A stretch of DNA of 64,000 nucleotides from Pontibacter pudoricolor. GTDB taxonomy: Bacteria > Bacteroidota > Bacteroidia > Cytophagales > Hymenobacteraceae. Shown in pieces: positions 17,602 through 26,194 of this stretch (within the stretch, counting starts at the first letter, position 1; every line of letters starts with the position of its first letter). The stretch lies in assembly GCF_010092985.1 (NCBI RefSeq), contig NZ_CP048106.1:372001-436000 (forward strand). Reading direction: 5' to 3'. The translations under genes and the position numbers were made by a program. The notes under the pieces are model-generated. The model worked only from the letters and a program-made list of their open reading frames with translations, had not been told where the DNA came from and did no database searches.

Positions 17602-18036
17602 TTAATTATTATACTGCTCATTATAACCCGAGCTTCCCTGGCCTCCGGAAGCAGGAAAGGTTTGTGCTTCTTTCGGAACACCCATTTTCTCTTCGCGGCG
17701 CTGCTGGTACTGCGAGAACTGTAGTGGGGTTAAAATATCTTTAATCCTAGAAAGCCTGGTTTCAGTAATGATCTCCATTTCAGAAGCTACTTTTTTAGGA
17801 TCGTTTTTATGTTTTTTAAACACTTTGTCGGCCTCTTTCATACTGACAAGGTTTATTTCGGCCACTTTTTTTGTCTGCTCGGGTGTTAAACGCAGGTTCC
17901 TGGCCATACCAGCGGTAATGTCGGCGGCGCGCTGTTCTACGGTTTTGGGTGCCGATTGTGCCGGAGCTTTCTGGACTTGTGCAAAAGCGGTGATAGTTGC
18001 GAAAACAAATACAGCTGCTAAAAGTGCTTTTCTCAT
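17602..18036 (-). CDS. Periplasmic Spy/CpxP-like protein
   Basis: A 144-residue protein with a clear signal peptide (cleaved near AFAQ). The body is helical and basic with two LT..Q motifs, LTPEQTKKV and LTPLQFSQY, spaced about 55 residues apart as in LTxxQ proteins of the Spy/CpxP type. These act as small periplasmic chaperones or stress sensors. The Gly/Ser/Asn-rich end is disordered. It stands alone with its own terminator. Confidence 0.75.
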   Translation of the reverse strand: MRKALLAAVFVFATITAFAQVQKAPAQSAPKTVEQRAADITAGMARNLRLTPEQTKKVAEINLVSMKEADKVFKKHKNDPKKVASEMEIITETRLSRIKDILTPLQFSQYQQRREEKMGVPKEAQTFPASGGQGSSGYNEQYNN

Positions 18037-18119
18037 ATCTCTGTTAAATTAACTCGGTGGTTATGGTCTATGCAAGAACTGTTCCGGTTACTTGCAGGCC
18101 TTCAAAACAAGCGTAGCCA

Positions 18120-18129
18120 AACTATAGTT
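18120..18129. repeat. Intergenic AACTATAGTT palindrome
   Basis: A perfect copy of the iterated decamer in the 103-base gap between the nucleoid-associated protein gene and the Spy-like gene. Confidence 0.8.
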
Positions 18130-18139
18130 TCTGATTTGC

Positions 18140-19189
18140 TTACGATTCGCTGTAGAAGAATACTTTGTAAAAGTGCATGCCCCTTTCCTCATCATAGCCC
18201 CGCTCAACATATTGCTCGCTTTGCTCGGGGTTATAACCGCTAAACTTGATCTCAATCTGCGTATCGAGTTTAATAAAGTTGCGGAACTTGCGCTTCATAT
18301 TACGCACGGTACTCTTATTTATTGTAAACCCCTGTATATCTTCCAGGTTTCGTTCCTCGGCAAAGTTCTGGCTATAGTTCTTAAAGCGCTCTGCCGACTC
18401 CGGTTCGTCAATTACGCTGCTGGTAAAATCTTCCAGGTCAAAGGTCTCGTTTTTCGAGAAATAATCTACGGAGCGGGTAATGAATTCTATCTGCTCTTTC
18501 TTGCTTTCGCTTTTGGCAAACACCTCTTCCGAAAAATCCTTACACATGTTCAGTACCGTTCTCGTCGAGAAGTTGGTGTCTTTCAGTTCATCAACATGCA
18601 GGAAATCGTCTTTCCAGAATTGTGCGTCGGTGCTATTGGCATCTACCATTTTTACGCGGTAACCATCCTCCGCTTCAGTGTTGTAGATCATACAGCCTTT
18701 GTCAACGCCTTTCAGGTTTACGCCCGCATGGTAATCGATGCTCAGGTCGTCGTGGCTGTCCTTGAAGGTAAGGAACGTGTCTTTGTTCTCGGATTTAAAG
18801 ATACCGATGGCGTCAACTTCCTCGTCGTTTATTATGCAGCCCTTAAAATAAGCTACGTATAGTTCGCCGGTCTTTACTTTAGGGTGGTCTGACTGCTCGT
18901 ACAGGTGGTTCAGGATATGGACAGAATACGTGTGGAACTTGGCCGGCTCGTTAAAGATAAGCGTAGCATAGGCAAACATCTCATTCAGGGCCAGATCGGA
19001 GGTGTGCGTAAACCTGAAAAACTCCTCCTGCTTAAACGGAGAAATAAAGTAGCGCAACAACAGCTCATTCAGTTCTCCATCATTCAGGTCAACCAGGTCC
19101 TGTGAGGCCACCACACCTTCTTCTTTCGACTTATTTCCAACTCTGTGCACAGCCAAACGCTGTAATCTAACCTGTATCTTCTCGCTCAT
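18140..19189 (-). CDS. Nucleoid-associated protein, NdpA/YejK family
   Basis: A 349-residue cytoplasmic protein matching the 37-kDa nucleoid-associated family throughout: an N-terminal QRLAVHRVGNKSKEEG segment, the central VAYFKGCIINDEEVDAIGIFK region and a C-terminal part with basic residues. Homologues bind DNA in the nucleoid. Its role here is unknown. It lies in the part of the window where the iterated palindrome is common, but nothing in the sequence links the two directly. Confidence 0.85.
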   Translation of the reverse strand: MSEKIQVRLQRLAVHRVGNKSKEEGVVASQDLVDLNDGELNELLLRYFISPFKQEEFFRFTHTSDLALNEMFAYATLIFNEPAKFHTYSVHILNHLYEQSDHPKVKTGELYVAYFKGCIINDEEVDAIGIFKSENKDTFLTFKDSHDDLSIDYHAGVNLKGVDKGCMIYNTEAEDGYRVKMVDANSTDAQFWKDDFLHVDELKDTNFSTRTVLNMCKDFSEEVFAKSESKKEQIEFITRSVDYFSKNETFDLEDFTSSVIDEPESAERFKNYSQNFAEERNLEDIQGFTINKSTVRNMKRKFRNFIKLDTQIEIKFSGYNPEQSEQYVERGYDEERGMHFYKVFFYSES

Positions 19190-19620
19190 GTATGCTCTTG
19201 TATGCTAACGGACCACAAAGGTATTATTAATTGCTGATTGTTGAATTGCAGATTATAAGTTCAAAGCTACATCTCATCGTTTTTCAAAAAGTTACTCCCT
19301 ATAGTTGATCGCATATTAAACTTTTGGGCGTGCCGGCATAGCCGTCGGGCTCTCGCGGCTCGCTCTATAGTTTGGCGCAAACTATAGGAGCTCAAACAAC
19401 CGCTCCATCCCTCACGCAATTTATCGCTCAGCAGCTTTCTCAAACTATAGTTTACTCAGTTAAAGTTGATTTGTAATTGTTAAATATCTGAATATTAATA
19501 ACTTATTAATAATTAGTCATCCGTCATTGTTCATTAATTCGTTTTTGGCATGGTTTTTACATAATGAGATTTCAGAGCCGCGCAGCTTATCAAACTACAG
19601 AATTTTAAACTAAGGGGATC
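19190..19620. other. Intergenic region between divergent genes, with motif hairpin
   Basis: About 430 bases. The centre (19325-19410) is GC-rich and has a motif-built hairpin; a perfect decamer is at 19443-19452; the rest is AT-rich and leads into the porin gene. No ORF here is credible. Confidence 0.5.
19365..19387. repeat. Hairpin made of two inverted motif copies
   Basis: CTATAGTTTG (19365-19374) and CAAACTATAG (19378-19387) are perfect inverses around GCG. No T-run follows, so it is not a standard terminator. Confidence 0.75.
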
Positions 19621-20301
19621 ATGAAAAAGCTATTTTTACTCATAGCCATAGTGCTGGGCTTTGCGGCTACAAAAGTGAACGCACAACAAGCACAACCTAT
19701 CCGTTTCGGGGTTCGGGTGGGTGCAAACTTATCAAACTGGCAGGGCGAAACCGTTAACAGTGCCCAGAACCTGATCGATCTGTCGGACGGGAATGTTAAC
19801 CGTAAAATGCGCGAAGGTGTGCATGCAGGTTTATACATGAGCATACCGCTGGGTTCTGGTTTCGAGATCGAGCCGGGGCTGCAGTACTCTCAGAAAGGTA
19901 CCCGCTTAACCGGTAAACTGCCTTGGGTAGAGACCGAATTCCTGAACGCTAACATGACCATCACCAACAAATCAGAATACATTGAGCTGCCGGTTCTGGC
20001 AAAACTATACGTTGCCGAGGGCTTCCATATTTTTGCAGGGCCACAGGTAGCTTATCTTTTATCAAACAAAGTGCAGGCGCAGGCCAGCGTACTTGGGTTT
20101 AATGCCTTTAACCGCGAATGGGACATGAAAAACGGTTTCCGGGAGATGGATTTTAGTGTAGTGGGTGGTGTTGGTTACAAATTCGCAAACGGCCTGAACC
20201 TGAGCGCAGGTTACGATTATGGCCTGAATACGATAGATGAAAATGCAAATTTCGAGACCTACAACAGAACATTTAAAGCCTCAGTAGGTTATACATTTTA
20301 G
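19621..20301 (+). CDS. Outer-membrane beta-barrel (porin family) protein
   Basis: A complete 226-residue member of the porin family: signal peptide ending KVNAQ, then beta strands with the family pattern IRFGVRVGANLSNWQG, a central YIELPVLAKLYV and an ending typical of a terminal strand (FKASVGYTF). It is a paralogue of the partial gene at the window start. It should form a small outer-membrane barrel; no cargo can be inferred. It ends at a terminator pair. Confidence 0.85.
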   Translation: MKKLFLLIAIVLGFAATKVNAQQAQPIRFGVRVGANLSNWQGETVNSAQNLIDLSDGNVNRKMREGVHAGLYMSIPLGSGFEIEPGLQYSQKGTRLTGKLPWVETEFLNANMTITNKSEYIELPVLAKLYVAEGFHIFAGPQVAYLLSNKVQAQASVLGFNAFNREWDMKNGFREMDFSVVGGVGYKFANGLNLSAGYDYGLNTIDENANFETYNRTFKASVGYTF

Positions 20302-20333
20302 TGAGCGTTACTTGTTTAGTGTTTTGGTGATTG

Positions 20334-20364
20334 CAACGGGCTGCTGAATTTCAGGAGCCCGTTG
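20334..20364 (+). terminator. Terminator-like hairpin after the porin gene
   Basis: A 9-bp perfect outer stem (20334-20342 with 20356-20364) with an inner CTGAA/TTCAG pairing; followed by TGTTTA. It precedes a second, stronger hairpin. Confidence 0.6.
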
Positions 20365-20367
20365 TGT

Positions 20368-20416
20368 TTAAACTAAAAGGCAGCTGATTTATTGAATCAG
20401 CTGCCTTTTAGTTTAA
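20368..20416. terminator. Strong bidirectional terminator
   Basis: A 22-bp perfect stem with loop TATTG (20390-20394), with T/A-rich outer arms usable on both strands. It separates the porin gene from the convergent lipoprotein gene ending at 20443. Confidence 0.88.
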
Positions 20417-20442
20417 GTGTCTTTAACTACCCGAATAATTAT

Positions 20443-21078
20443 TTACGATTTTTTGTAAGGGAATTTTTTAGAAGAATTGCGCATTAACGCATTTGTAAGC
20501 GACTGGCGGGTACTGCCAATGCTGCCGGAAGCCACATAATCGTACTTCCACATCAGGTCGCCGGCATTGCCTTCGTGTATGGTTATAGTTGTGTTTACGG
20601 TGTTTGTAGGGCCCCAGGCACCCACCAACAAGCCAACAGCAATTGCTGCACCATCAGACATCGGCTTGGACATGGTAGCTTTACCGGATACCACGGCATC
20701 AACACCTAAAAGTTTGCAAAGTTCGTCTTTAGATTTTAATGAAAGGTCGGAGTACGAGAAACCGGCATTATTCAGGATAGCATTGGTTTTGCTCACATCC
20801 TGGAAATTAACGGTATACTTGTTTTTGCTCATTTCCTTCAGGAAGTAGCCATACACATCGCTCTGGATGCCATAGCCATAGTTACGCTGCTCATCCTGAA
20901 TCATCTCAGGTGTAACGCCTTTAGGTAATTTTCTGGATTCGATGGCCACATCAAAAGGAAGCACAGCAACTACTTTGTGGTTACTTTTTACTTGTGAGAA
21001 TGATGGAGCCTGGTAGATCTGGGGGCCGCAACTTGCAAGCGTAACGCAGATCACAATAAAGAGTAAAAGTTTTTTCAT
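20443..21078 (-). CDS. Lipoprotein, possibly CsgG/LpoB-like fold
   Basis: A 211-residue lipoprotein with lipobox TLASC. The mature part has KVVAVLPFDV near its start and LLGVDAVVSGKATM in the middle, a pattern found in CsgG-, LpoB- and GNA1162-like periplasmic lipoproteins; this is a tentative structural call. A Gly/Ala-rich hydrophobic stretch (AAIAVGLLVGAWG) follows. No enzymatic motif is seen. It is probably exposed in the periplasm. Confidence 0.65.
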   Translation of the reverse strand: MKKLLLFIVICVTLASCGPQIYQAPSFSQVKSNHKVVAVLPFDVAIESRKLPKGVTPEMIQDEQRNYGYGIQSDVYGYFLKEMSKNKYTVNFQDVSKTNAILNNAGFSYSDLSLKSKDELCKLLGVDAVVSGKATMSKPMSDGAAIAVGLLVGAWGPTNTVNTTITIHEGNAGDLMWKYDYVASGSIGSTRQSLTNALMRNSSKKFPYKKS

Positions 21079-21308
21079 GGGCTAAAAGTTGTTTTACTGA
21101 CTACTCGGGATAGCTAAGGCACTCTGCTATATGGACCCATTATACTATACCCCGGAAGACCGAAGTATAGATATAAGACTATATAGTAAGTAAATATAAT
21201 AGTATTATTCAGATATCCAGAGTGGTTGAAACCCTTTTAGTGAAAAATTTTCTTGGAAGTGTAGCGGTATAGGTAGCTAAGCTATTGTTGATGGAGGAGG
21301 AGCTACTA

Positions 21309-21533
21309 TTAATGATGATGATGGTCGTTATCGTTGGGTTTGCTATTATAGTTGGCTATAGTTCCCAGGGTAAAGAACACTGCCCAGCAAATGTACAACG
21401 CCGCGAAATTGTTGATGCTTTTACCGATCAGGGCAAGTATAAGGTGAGCCAGCAAGGTCATTACCAGGCCTGTAGCAGCTACAAACTGGTAAGAATTCAT
21501 TTCACGCGGGTCGTATATCTTTGATAACTTCAT
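21309..21533 (-). CDS. Small two-span membrane protein (74 aa)
   Basis: A 74-residue protein with two hydrophobic segments (about 19-37 and 43-62) and a polar tail that ends in four histidines after several Asp and Asn residues. The start ATG is followed by a short charged N-terminus. It is not recognised. The overlapping plus-strand ORF is low-complexity and less credible. The His-rich end could bind metal, but this may be chance. Confidence 0.55.
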   Translation of the reverse strand: MKLSKIYDPREMNSYQFVAATGLVMTLLAHLILALIGKSINNFAALYICWAVFFTLGTIANYNSKPNDNDHHHH

Positions 21534-21829
21534 TCAGTTTATAAATTTTTTACCTGTAACAAGCCTGCTATAGTTTAGGTGCCATCCATACAGCAGCGCT
21601 CCGCACAAAGATAACTAACAGGATTTGATTGAGTAGCCACTCCTGGCAATTGGGACATAGTTATTAGGCATTGGGTATTGTACGCAACTATAGTCTCCAT
21701 CAGTAACTATAGCTGGTTTATGTTTTGGTTATTTGGCTATAGTTGCAAAATTATGTTAAGCAAAATAAACTGATTACGAACAAGGCCACCTGCCCAGCGT
21801 ATATAAGGTACAACATTTAGAAACTGATT
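21534..21829. other. Intergenic region with four motif copies
   Basis: About 296 bases upstream of the plus-strand gene at 21830. Motif octamers lie near 21568, 21687, 21705 and 21737. No gene is seen. Confidence 0.45.
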
Positions 21830-22204
21830 ATGGCAACTGAAGAAGAGAACATACAAAATACACCCGGCAGCGCTAAGAACGTAAACAGCGATTTTAACAA
21901 ACGTGTTTCAATGGGCAACCACCCCGATCCATCGGCAAAACGCAACATAGGACCGGGAGGCCAAACAGAGCGTAGCGGTCAAAAAGATAAGCTGGAGAAT
22001 ATGCATATAAAAGGTAACGAAACAACAGGTTACGGCGCCAGCGATCCCAGCAAAAGTGTAGAATACCTGGCACAGGGCCCGGGTTTTGAATTTGAAGGTA
22101 GCGATACTGCCATGAATGATGACCTGAATGGTATCAGAAGTAAAGACCAACCTCTGGGGCAAAACAAATCCGAGGAAACAGACACAGACAGAAGCAGAAC
22201 TTAA
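21830..22204 (+). CDS. Hydrophilic, probably disordered protein (124 aa)
   Basis: A 124-residue protein almost without hydrophobic segments and rich in Asn, Gly, Ser, Asp, Glu and Lys. It has short runs such as RNIGPGGQTERSGQKDKLE. There is no signal peptide. The composition is like small stress-associated hydrophilins, but no family was recognised. It is followed by a strong terminator, which supports it being a real transcript unit. Confidence 0.6.
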   Translation: MATEEENIQNTPGSAKNVNSDFNKRVSMGNHPDPSAKRNIGPGGQTERSGQKDKLENMHIKGNETTGYGASDPSKSVEYLAQGPGFEFEGSDTAMNDDLNGIRSKDQPLGQNKSEETDTDRSRT

Positions 22205-22210
22205 AAAGAA

Positions 22211-22250
22211 ACTAAAAACGGAGGCCAGAACAAAGGTCTCCGTTTTTAGT
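22211..22250 (+). terminator. Rho-independent terminator
   Basis: A 13-bp perfect stem (22211-22223 with 22238-22250), extended inward by three pairs including one G.T. The right arm itself carries TTTTT. Confidence 0.85.
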
Positions 22251-22327
22251 TTTATAAGTGTGGTAGCAACTATAAACCAAATGATTTAAGTTTGCTACAC
22301 GCATTTAGCGCCAAACCAGACCCCAAC

Positions 22328-22912
22328 ATGCCAAACCAGACACCTTATACTTTGCACATCCGGAACATGGTGTGCCCACGCTGCATAAAAGTGGTAACCG
22401 AAGAACTGGAAAAACTTGCTTTACCAGTGCAGGATGTTAAGTTAGGAGAGGCAACACTAACACTGGAGCCCAGCGCACAGGAGTTAGTAGAAGTAAAAAA
22501 GGTACTGGCCGAAGAAGGTTTCGAATTACTGGAAGACCCCAAAGCTGAACTGGTAGAAAAAATTAAGATAGCTGTTATTAGCCTGCTCAGGACCGGAAAA
22601 GTGGAGGAGCTGCATATAAACTTATCTGATTACCTGTCTGAGCAGCTGGGTAGAGATTATAATACGCTCAGCGCTTTGTTTTCGGCTGCAGAAGGGGTAA
22701 CTATAGCCAGGTATATGGTGTTACAGAAAATTGAAATGGCAAAAGAACTGCTTGATTATAATGAGTTAAGCCTAAGCCAGATTGCCGATAAGTTAGGCTA
22801 TAGTAGCGTTGCGCATTTGTCTAACCAGTTTAAGCAGATTACCGGCTTAACGCCTTCAGCATACAAAAATAGTACTACAGTGGCCCGGAAACCATTGGAC
22901 CAGTTACAATAA
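22328..22912 (+). CDS. HMA-domain / AraC-type HTH fusion regulator
   Basis: The ATG at 22328 gives 194 residues; a TTG at 22292 would add 12 residues before a normal HMA start. Residues 1-70 form a heavy-metal-associated domain of ferredoxin fold with the Cys pair in MVCPRC (Cys16, Cys19). The C-terminal 100 residues are an AraC-type helix-turn-helix with LSQIADKLGYSSVAHLSNQF and ITGLTPSAYK. It should sense Cu(I) or a similar ion and control transcription. A CopA-type ATPase and an HMA chaperone lie 4-7 kb downstream, which are likely targets. Genes of this fused type are known beside copper pumps in Bacteroidota. Confidence 0.87.
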   Translation: MPNQTPYTLHIRNMVCPRCIKVVTEELEKLALPVQDVKLGEATLTLEPSAQELVEVKKVLAEEGFELLEDPKAELVEKIKIAVISLLRTGKVEELHINLSDYLSEQLGRDYNTLSALFSAAEGVTIARYMVLQKIEMAKELLDYNELSLSQIADKLGYSSVAHLSNQFKQITGLTPSAYKNSTTVARKPLDQLQ

Positions 22913-22917
22913 ACCGG

Positions 22918-22969
22918 ACTATAAAGAAGAAGCCCCGGCTTTTAACAACTGGGGCTTCTTCTTTATAGT
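22918..22969. terminator. Bidirectional terminator between convergent genes
   Basis: A 19-bp perfect stem (22918-22936 with 22951-22969) with a 14-base loop. Its outer arms contain ACTATAAAG, a variant of the iterated motif. It lies between the HMA-AraC gene and the response regulator gene ending at 22973. Confidence 0.88.
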
Positions 22970-22972
22970 TTA

Positions 22973-23383
22973 TTAAGAGCAGATAAACTCTTCTTTTATA
23001 AAACTCAGTATTTCGGGTGATAGTGGTTTTGAGAAGAAATCCTTCACTTCTTTCAGGCTCTTAGCCGAGATGATATCTTTTCTGTCTACTGCCGATGAGA
23101 GCATGAACAGGCAGCAGTTTTTCGTTATTTCCTCCGGAATTTGTCTGTATTCTTCTATAAAGCTCCAGCCATCCATGCCGGGCATGTTTATGTCCAGGAA
23201 TATAAGATCGGGGAATGCTTCAGGTTGCTGTAAGGCAGTATTCTTCAGGTATTCTAGCGCATTTTCAGCCCATTCAAAACTATAAACTTCTTCTGCAAAC
23301 TTCTCATTCTTGATGATGCTCTCACACACAAAGTTGTTGATCTGGTCATCATCAATCAGTATTACCTTTTTCAATATATTCAT
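22973..23383 (-). CDS. Single-domain response regulator (CheY-like)
   Basis: A 136-residue receiver domain: acidic pair DDDQ near the start, phospho-acceptor Asp in FLDINMPGMDGWSF, LSSAVD with the Thr/Ser position and the invariant Lys in FFSKPLS. There is no output domain. Its first 32 bases overlap the end of the histidine kinase gene on the same strand, so the two are translationally coupled and likely partners. This arrangement is common for PAS-rich Bacteroidota kinases. Confidence 0.9.
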   Translation of the reverse strand: MNILKKVILIDDDQINNFVCESIIKNEKFAEEVYSFEWAENALEYLKNTALQQPEAFPDLIFLDINMPGMDGWSFIEEYRQIPEEITKNCCLFMLSSAVDRKDIISAKSLKEVKDFFSKPLSPEILSFIKEEFICS

Positions 23384-26120
23384 TTACTACATTACTCTTT
23401 AAAAAGTAAACACGAAAAGTAGTGCCTACGCCAACATTACTTTCAACTTCAACCTTTCCGCCAAGCAACTCCGCCTGGCTCTTTACAAGATGTAAGCCAA
23501 GGCCTTTGCCAGCAATATTAGGGTGAAATCTTTTATACAGCCCAAAAACCTTGCCTTTTTCCTTGTTAAGGTCAATACCGAGGCCATTATCGCTGACTTG
23601 CAGACAAATATAGTCATCCACAGCAAATGTTTTAAGATTTATCTGTAGTTTTTTGGTTCTATTGCGGTACTTGATGGCATTGGATACCAGGTTATGTATA
23701 ATGCTTTTAAGATAACTCCTGATGGTAACTATAGTTGGATTAGCCTCAAAATCATGCACCAAAGTTGCTTCAGCTTCTGTTATTTCATCTGATAAACTAT
23801 CAGTTACGTGCTGAAAGATGTCCTCGAAGTAAACTTTTTCCTCGGCCTCGTGCAGGTCGTTGCGCAAAGCAAGCAGTTCGTTCAGGTCACGGATGGTACT
23901 GTCGAGTAGCTTGGCAGACCGGAACATGTTGTCTATAACACGCTGGTTGATGGGTGCTTCGGGATTTGTTTTGTCGTAAATAGAGGTAAGGCCAAGTATG
24001 TTGGCGATAGGTGCGCGCAGGTTATGCGATACAATGTAGGCGAACTGCTGCAGGTTCTGGTTCTGTAGCTGTAATTTTTCTGTTAGTTGCGCCTGCTTTG
24101 CCTCTGCCAGTTTACCTGCTGTTATATCTGCCATGGAGCTATCCAAACGAATTACTTTTCCATCGGCGTTCTGCATCGGAGACGAACGAAGCATCATCCA
24201 GCGTATTTCGCCACTACGGGTTACAATCCTGAATTCCTGTTCAAATTTAAACCCTTGCAAAGCTTCATTTTTAAATTTGTATCTGAGTAAGGGTAAATCT
24301 TCATTATAAATGATCTTTGGCCAGAGGAAATCACTTAAAAATTCATCCTCGGTATAACCTGTCAGTTCGTAGCACTGCGGGCTTATATATAAAATGTTAA
24401 AGTTCGTATCTGCCGATAAAATGATCTCCGGTATGTTTTCTATAGTTGACTGAAAGCGGTTCTTGGTTTCTGTTATTTCGTATTCGCGTTCTTTTTGCTC
24501 TGTAATGTCCTGCGTGGTACCAACCACTTTAATAACTTTCCCCTCCATATCCATTACCGGCTCCATAAAATGGTACAGGTACTTCTGCGTACCATCAAGT
24601 AGCAGGATGCGGTGCTCCAGGGTTACCGTTTCTTTAGAGTCTATTACCCGCTGGTATTCCTGTAAAGCAAATTCCTGGTCATCCGGGTGAATGTAAGAGG
24701 TAATGTTATGGAAAGTAGGGGCTAAGTCTTCCGGCAGATCGTAGATGGTATAGGTATTCTGCGAAAGCTTAAGTGTATGACGTTCAATGTTATACTCCCA
24801 GCTACCAACTTTTGCCAGCGACTGTGATCGTACCAGCTGGGCCTCGTTTTCTTTAATAGCTTTTACAATATTGCGCTGCTCCGAAATATCGTTAATACTT
24901 AAGGCTACAGCTATAGTATCGTTAAATTTGGTGAATACCGGGCGGTAGGAAACCTCAAACCAGAGATTCCCGGAGCCGGTTTCGTAGGTCACCGTAATAC
25001 CCCGCAGCGCTTTCTGATGATCTTTTATGAGATCCTGCTTTTGCTCGGATGCTGTAAATTCCAGTATACTCTGGCCTTCTTTCAGCTCCTTTACCTGTAA
25101 CCTTCTTACTTCTTCTGCGGCTACTTTATTAAACGATAAAATTTTGAGGTCCTCATCGAGCAGGTATATTGCCTGTGGAGAGCTGTTAAGCAATGCGGTT
25201 AGGTTTGCTTCACTCTTTATAAGATGCTGCTGGGCTTCTTTCTGGGTGGTAATATCAATCAGCGTTCCGTTATAAAGTACAGTGCCGTCTTCTTTCTGGG
25301 TTGGCAAACTATGGCCCCGTATCCAGATCCATTTTTCTTCAAGTGGGCTCCACAATCTAAACTCCAGCAGCCAGGGCGAGAGCGTTCTTACCGACTCCCT
25401 GATACTCTCCCAGATTATTTCGAGATCTTCCGTGTGGGCAGTCTCAAAAAGCAGGTTTGGATTTTGATAAATATCCTCGGGCGTAATGCTGTAAAGGCTT
25501 AGTAAACTCCCGCTAATAAACGGAAAGTCAAAGTTCATGTCCTTATCTATCTGGAACTGGTAAACTGCGCCCGGTAAACTTGAGCTAATTTCAAGCAGCT
25601 GCTTTTCGCGTCGTTCCAGGTCCGAGATCGCCTTTACCCTGTCATCAATGTTAATGGCTACCACTATTCTTGGCTTAAAATTATCCTGTGCCGGGAGGCC
25701 ATGCGATTTTATATCAACATGAAAAATGCTGCCATCTTTCCGGACGTGCCTCCAGTTGTCGGAGAAACTATAGTTTTCATCCAGTATGGGCAGTAGTTTC
25801 AACAGATCCTCTTTCTGGTCTTCGGGCTGCAGGTCTATGATGCACAGGTTCAGGAATTCGTCGCGGGTATATCCATATTCTTCCAGGGCGGCCTGGTTTA
25901 CCTCCAGTATACGCATGGTGTCGTAATCAAAAACCCACATCGGGATGGCAATATTCCGGAACAGCGATCTGTAGATTGCCTGGCTTTCGTTAAGCGCATT
26001 TTTCAGCTGCTGTCTTTCGCGCTTCTCTGAACTTAATATGGCATCGCTAAAACGTATCTGGTTTAAAGCCTTCCGGATAAAGATGGCAGCAAAAGCTGTT
26101 ACCAGCAGCGAGGCCAGCAA
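23352..26120 (-). CDS. PAS-rich histidine kinase, catalytic part of a frameshifted gene
   Basis: At least five PAS/PAC units precede a kinase core: the phospho-acceptor His in FAYIVSHNLRAPI, an N-box NAIKYRN, and ATP-lid motifs DNGLGID and GKGLGLHLVKS. The apparent start (TTG at 26120) falls inside a membrane segment (NYNLLLLASLLVTAFAA), so it is not a natural beginning. The frame stays open upstream to about 26222 and there continues the sensor domain of the neighbouring fragment 26195-26722. One missing base at the AAATTT run (26219-26224) would join them into a protein of about 1120 residues. It should phosphorylate the overlapping response regulator. Ligands of the PAS units are unknown. 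Confidence 0.87.
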   Translation of the reverse strand: MLASLLVTAFAAIFIRKALNQIRFSDAILSSEKRERQQLKNALNESQAIYRSLFRNIAIPMWVFDYDTMRILEVNQAALEEYGYTRDEFLNLCIIDLQPEDQKEDLLKLLPILDENYSFSDNWRHVRKDGSIFHVDIKSHGLPAQDNFKPRIVVAINIDDRVKAISDLERREKQLLEISSSLPGAVYQFQIDKDMNFDFPFISGSLLSLYSITPEDIYQNPNLLFETAHTEDLEIIWESIRESVRTLSPWLLEFRLWSPLEEKWIWIRGHSLPTQKEDGTVLYNGTLIDITTQKEAQQHLIKSEANLTALLNSSPQAIYLLDEDLKILSFNKVAAEEVRRLQVKELKEGQSILEFTASEQKQDLIKDHQKALRGITVTYETGSGNLWFEVSYRPVFTKFNDTIAVALSINDISEQRNIVKAIKENEAQLVRSQSLAKVGSWEYNIERHTLKLSQNTYTIYDLPEDLAPTFHNITSYIHPDDQEFALQEYQRVIDSKETVTLEHRILLLDGTQKYLYHFMEPVMDMEGKVIKVVGTTQDITEQKEREYEITETKNRFQSTIENIPEIILSADTNFNILYISPQCYELTGYTEDEFLSDFLWPKIIYNEDLPLLRYKFKNEALQGFKFEQEFRIVTRSGEIRWMMLRSSPMQNADGKVIRLDSSMADITAGKLAEAKQAQLTEKLQLQNQNLQQFAYIVSHNLRAPIANILGLTSIYDKTNPEAPINQRVIDNMFRSAKLLDSTIRDLNELLALRNDLHEAEEKVYFEDIFQHVTDSLSDEITEAEATLVHDFEANPTIVTIRSYLKSIIHNLVSNAIKYRNRTKKLQINLKTFAVDDYICLQVSDNGLGIDLNKEKGKVFGLYKRFHPNIAGKGLGLHLVKSQAELLGGKVEVESNVGVGTTFRVYFLKSNVVNEYIEKGNTD

Positions 26121-26194
26121 AAGCAGGTTATAGTTGCGGATGGTAGTATCAATTGTATGAAGGGCATCGGTCCCCCGTTTGCGTGTATTAGTAC

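Noticed and set aside
21285..21524. Plus-strand ORF of 79 codons (starts MLMEEELLLMMMMVVIVGF)
   Set aside because: It is opposite a better small membrane protein gene and its Met/Leu-rich start arises from the His/Asp codons of that gene.
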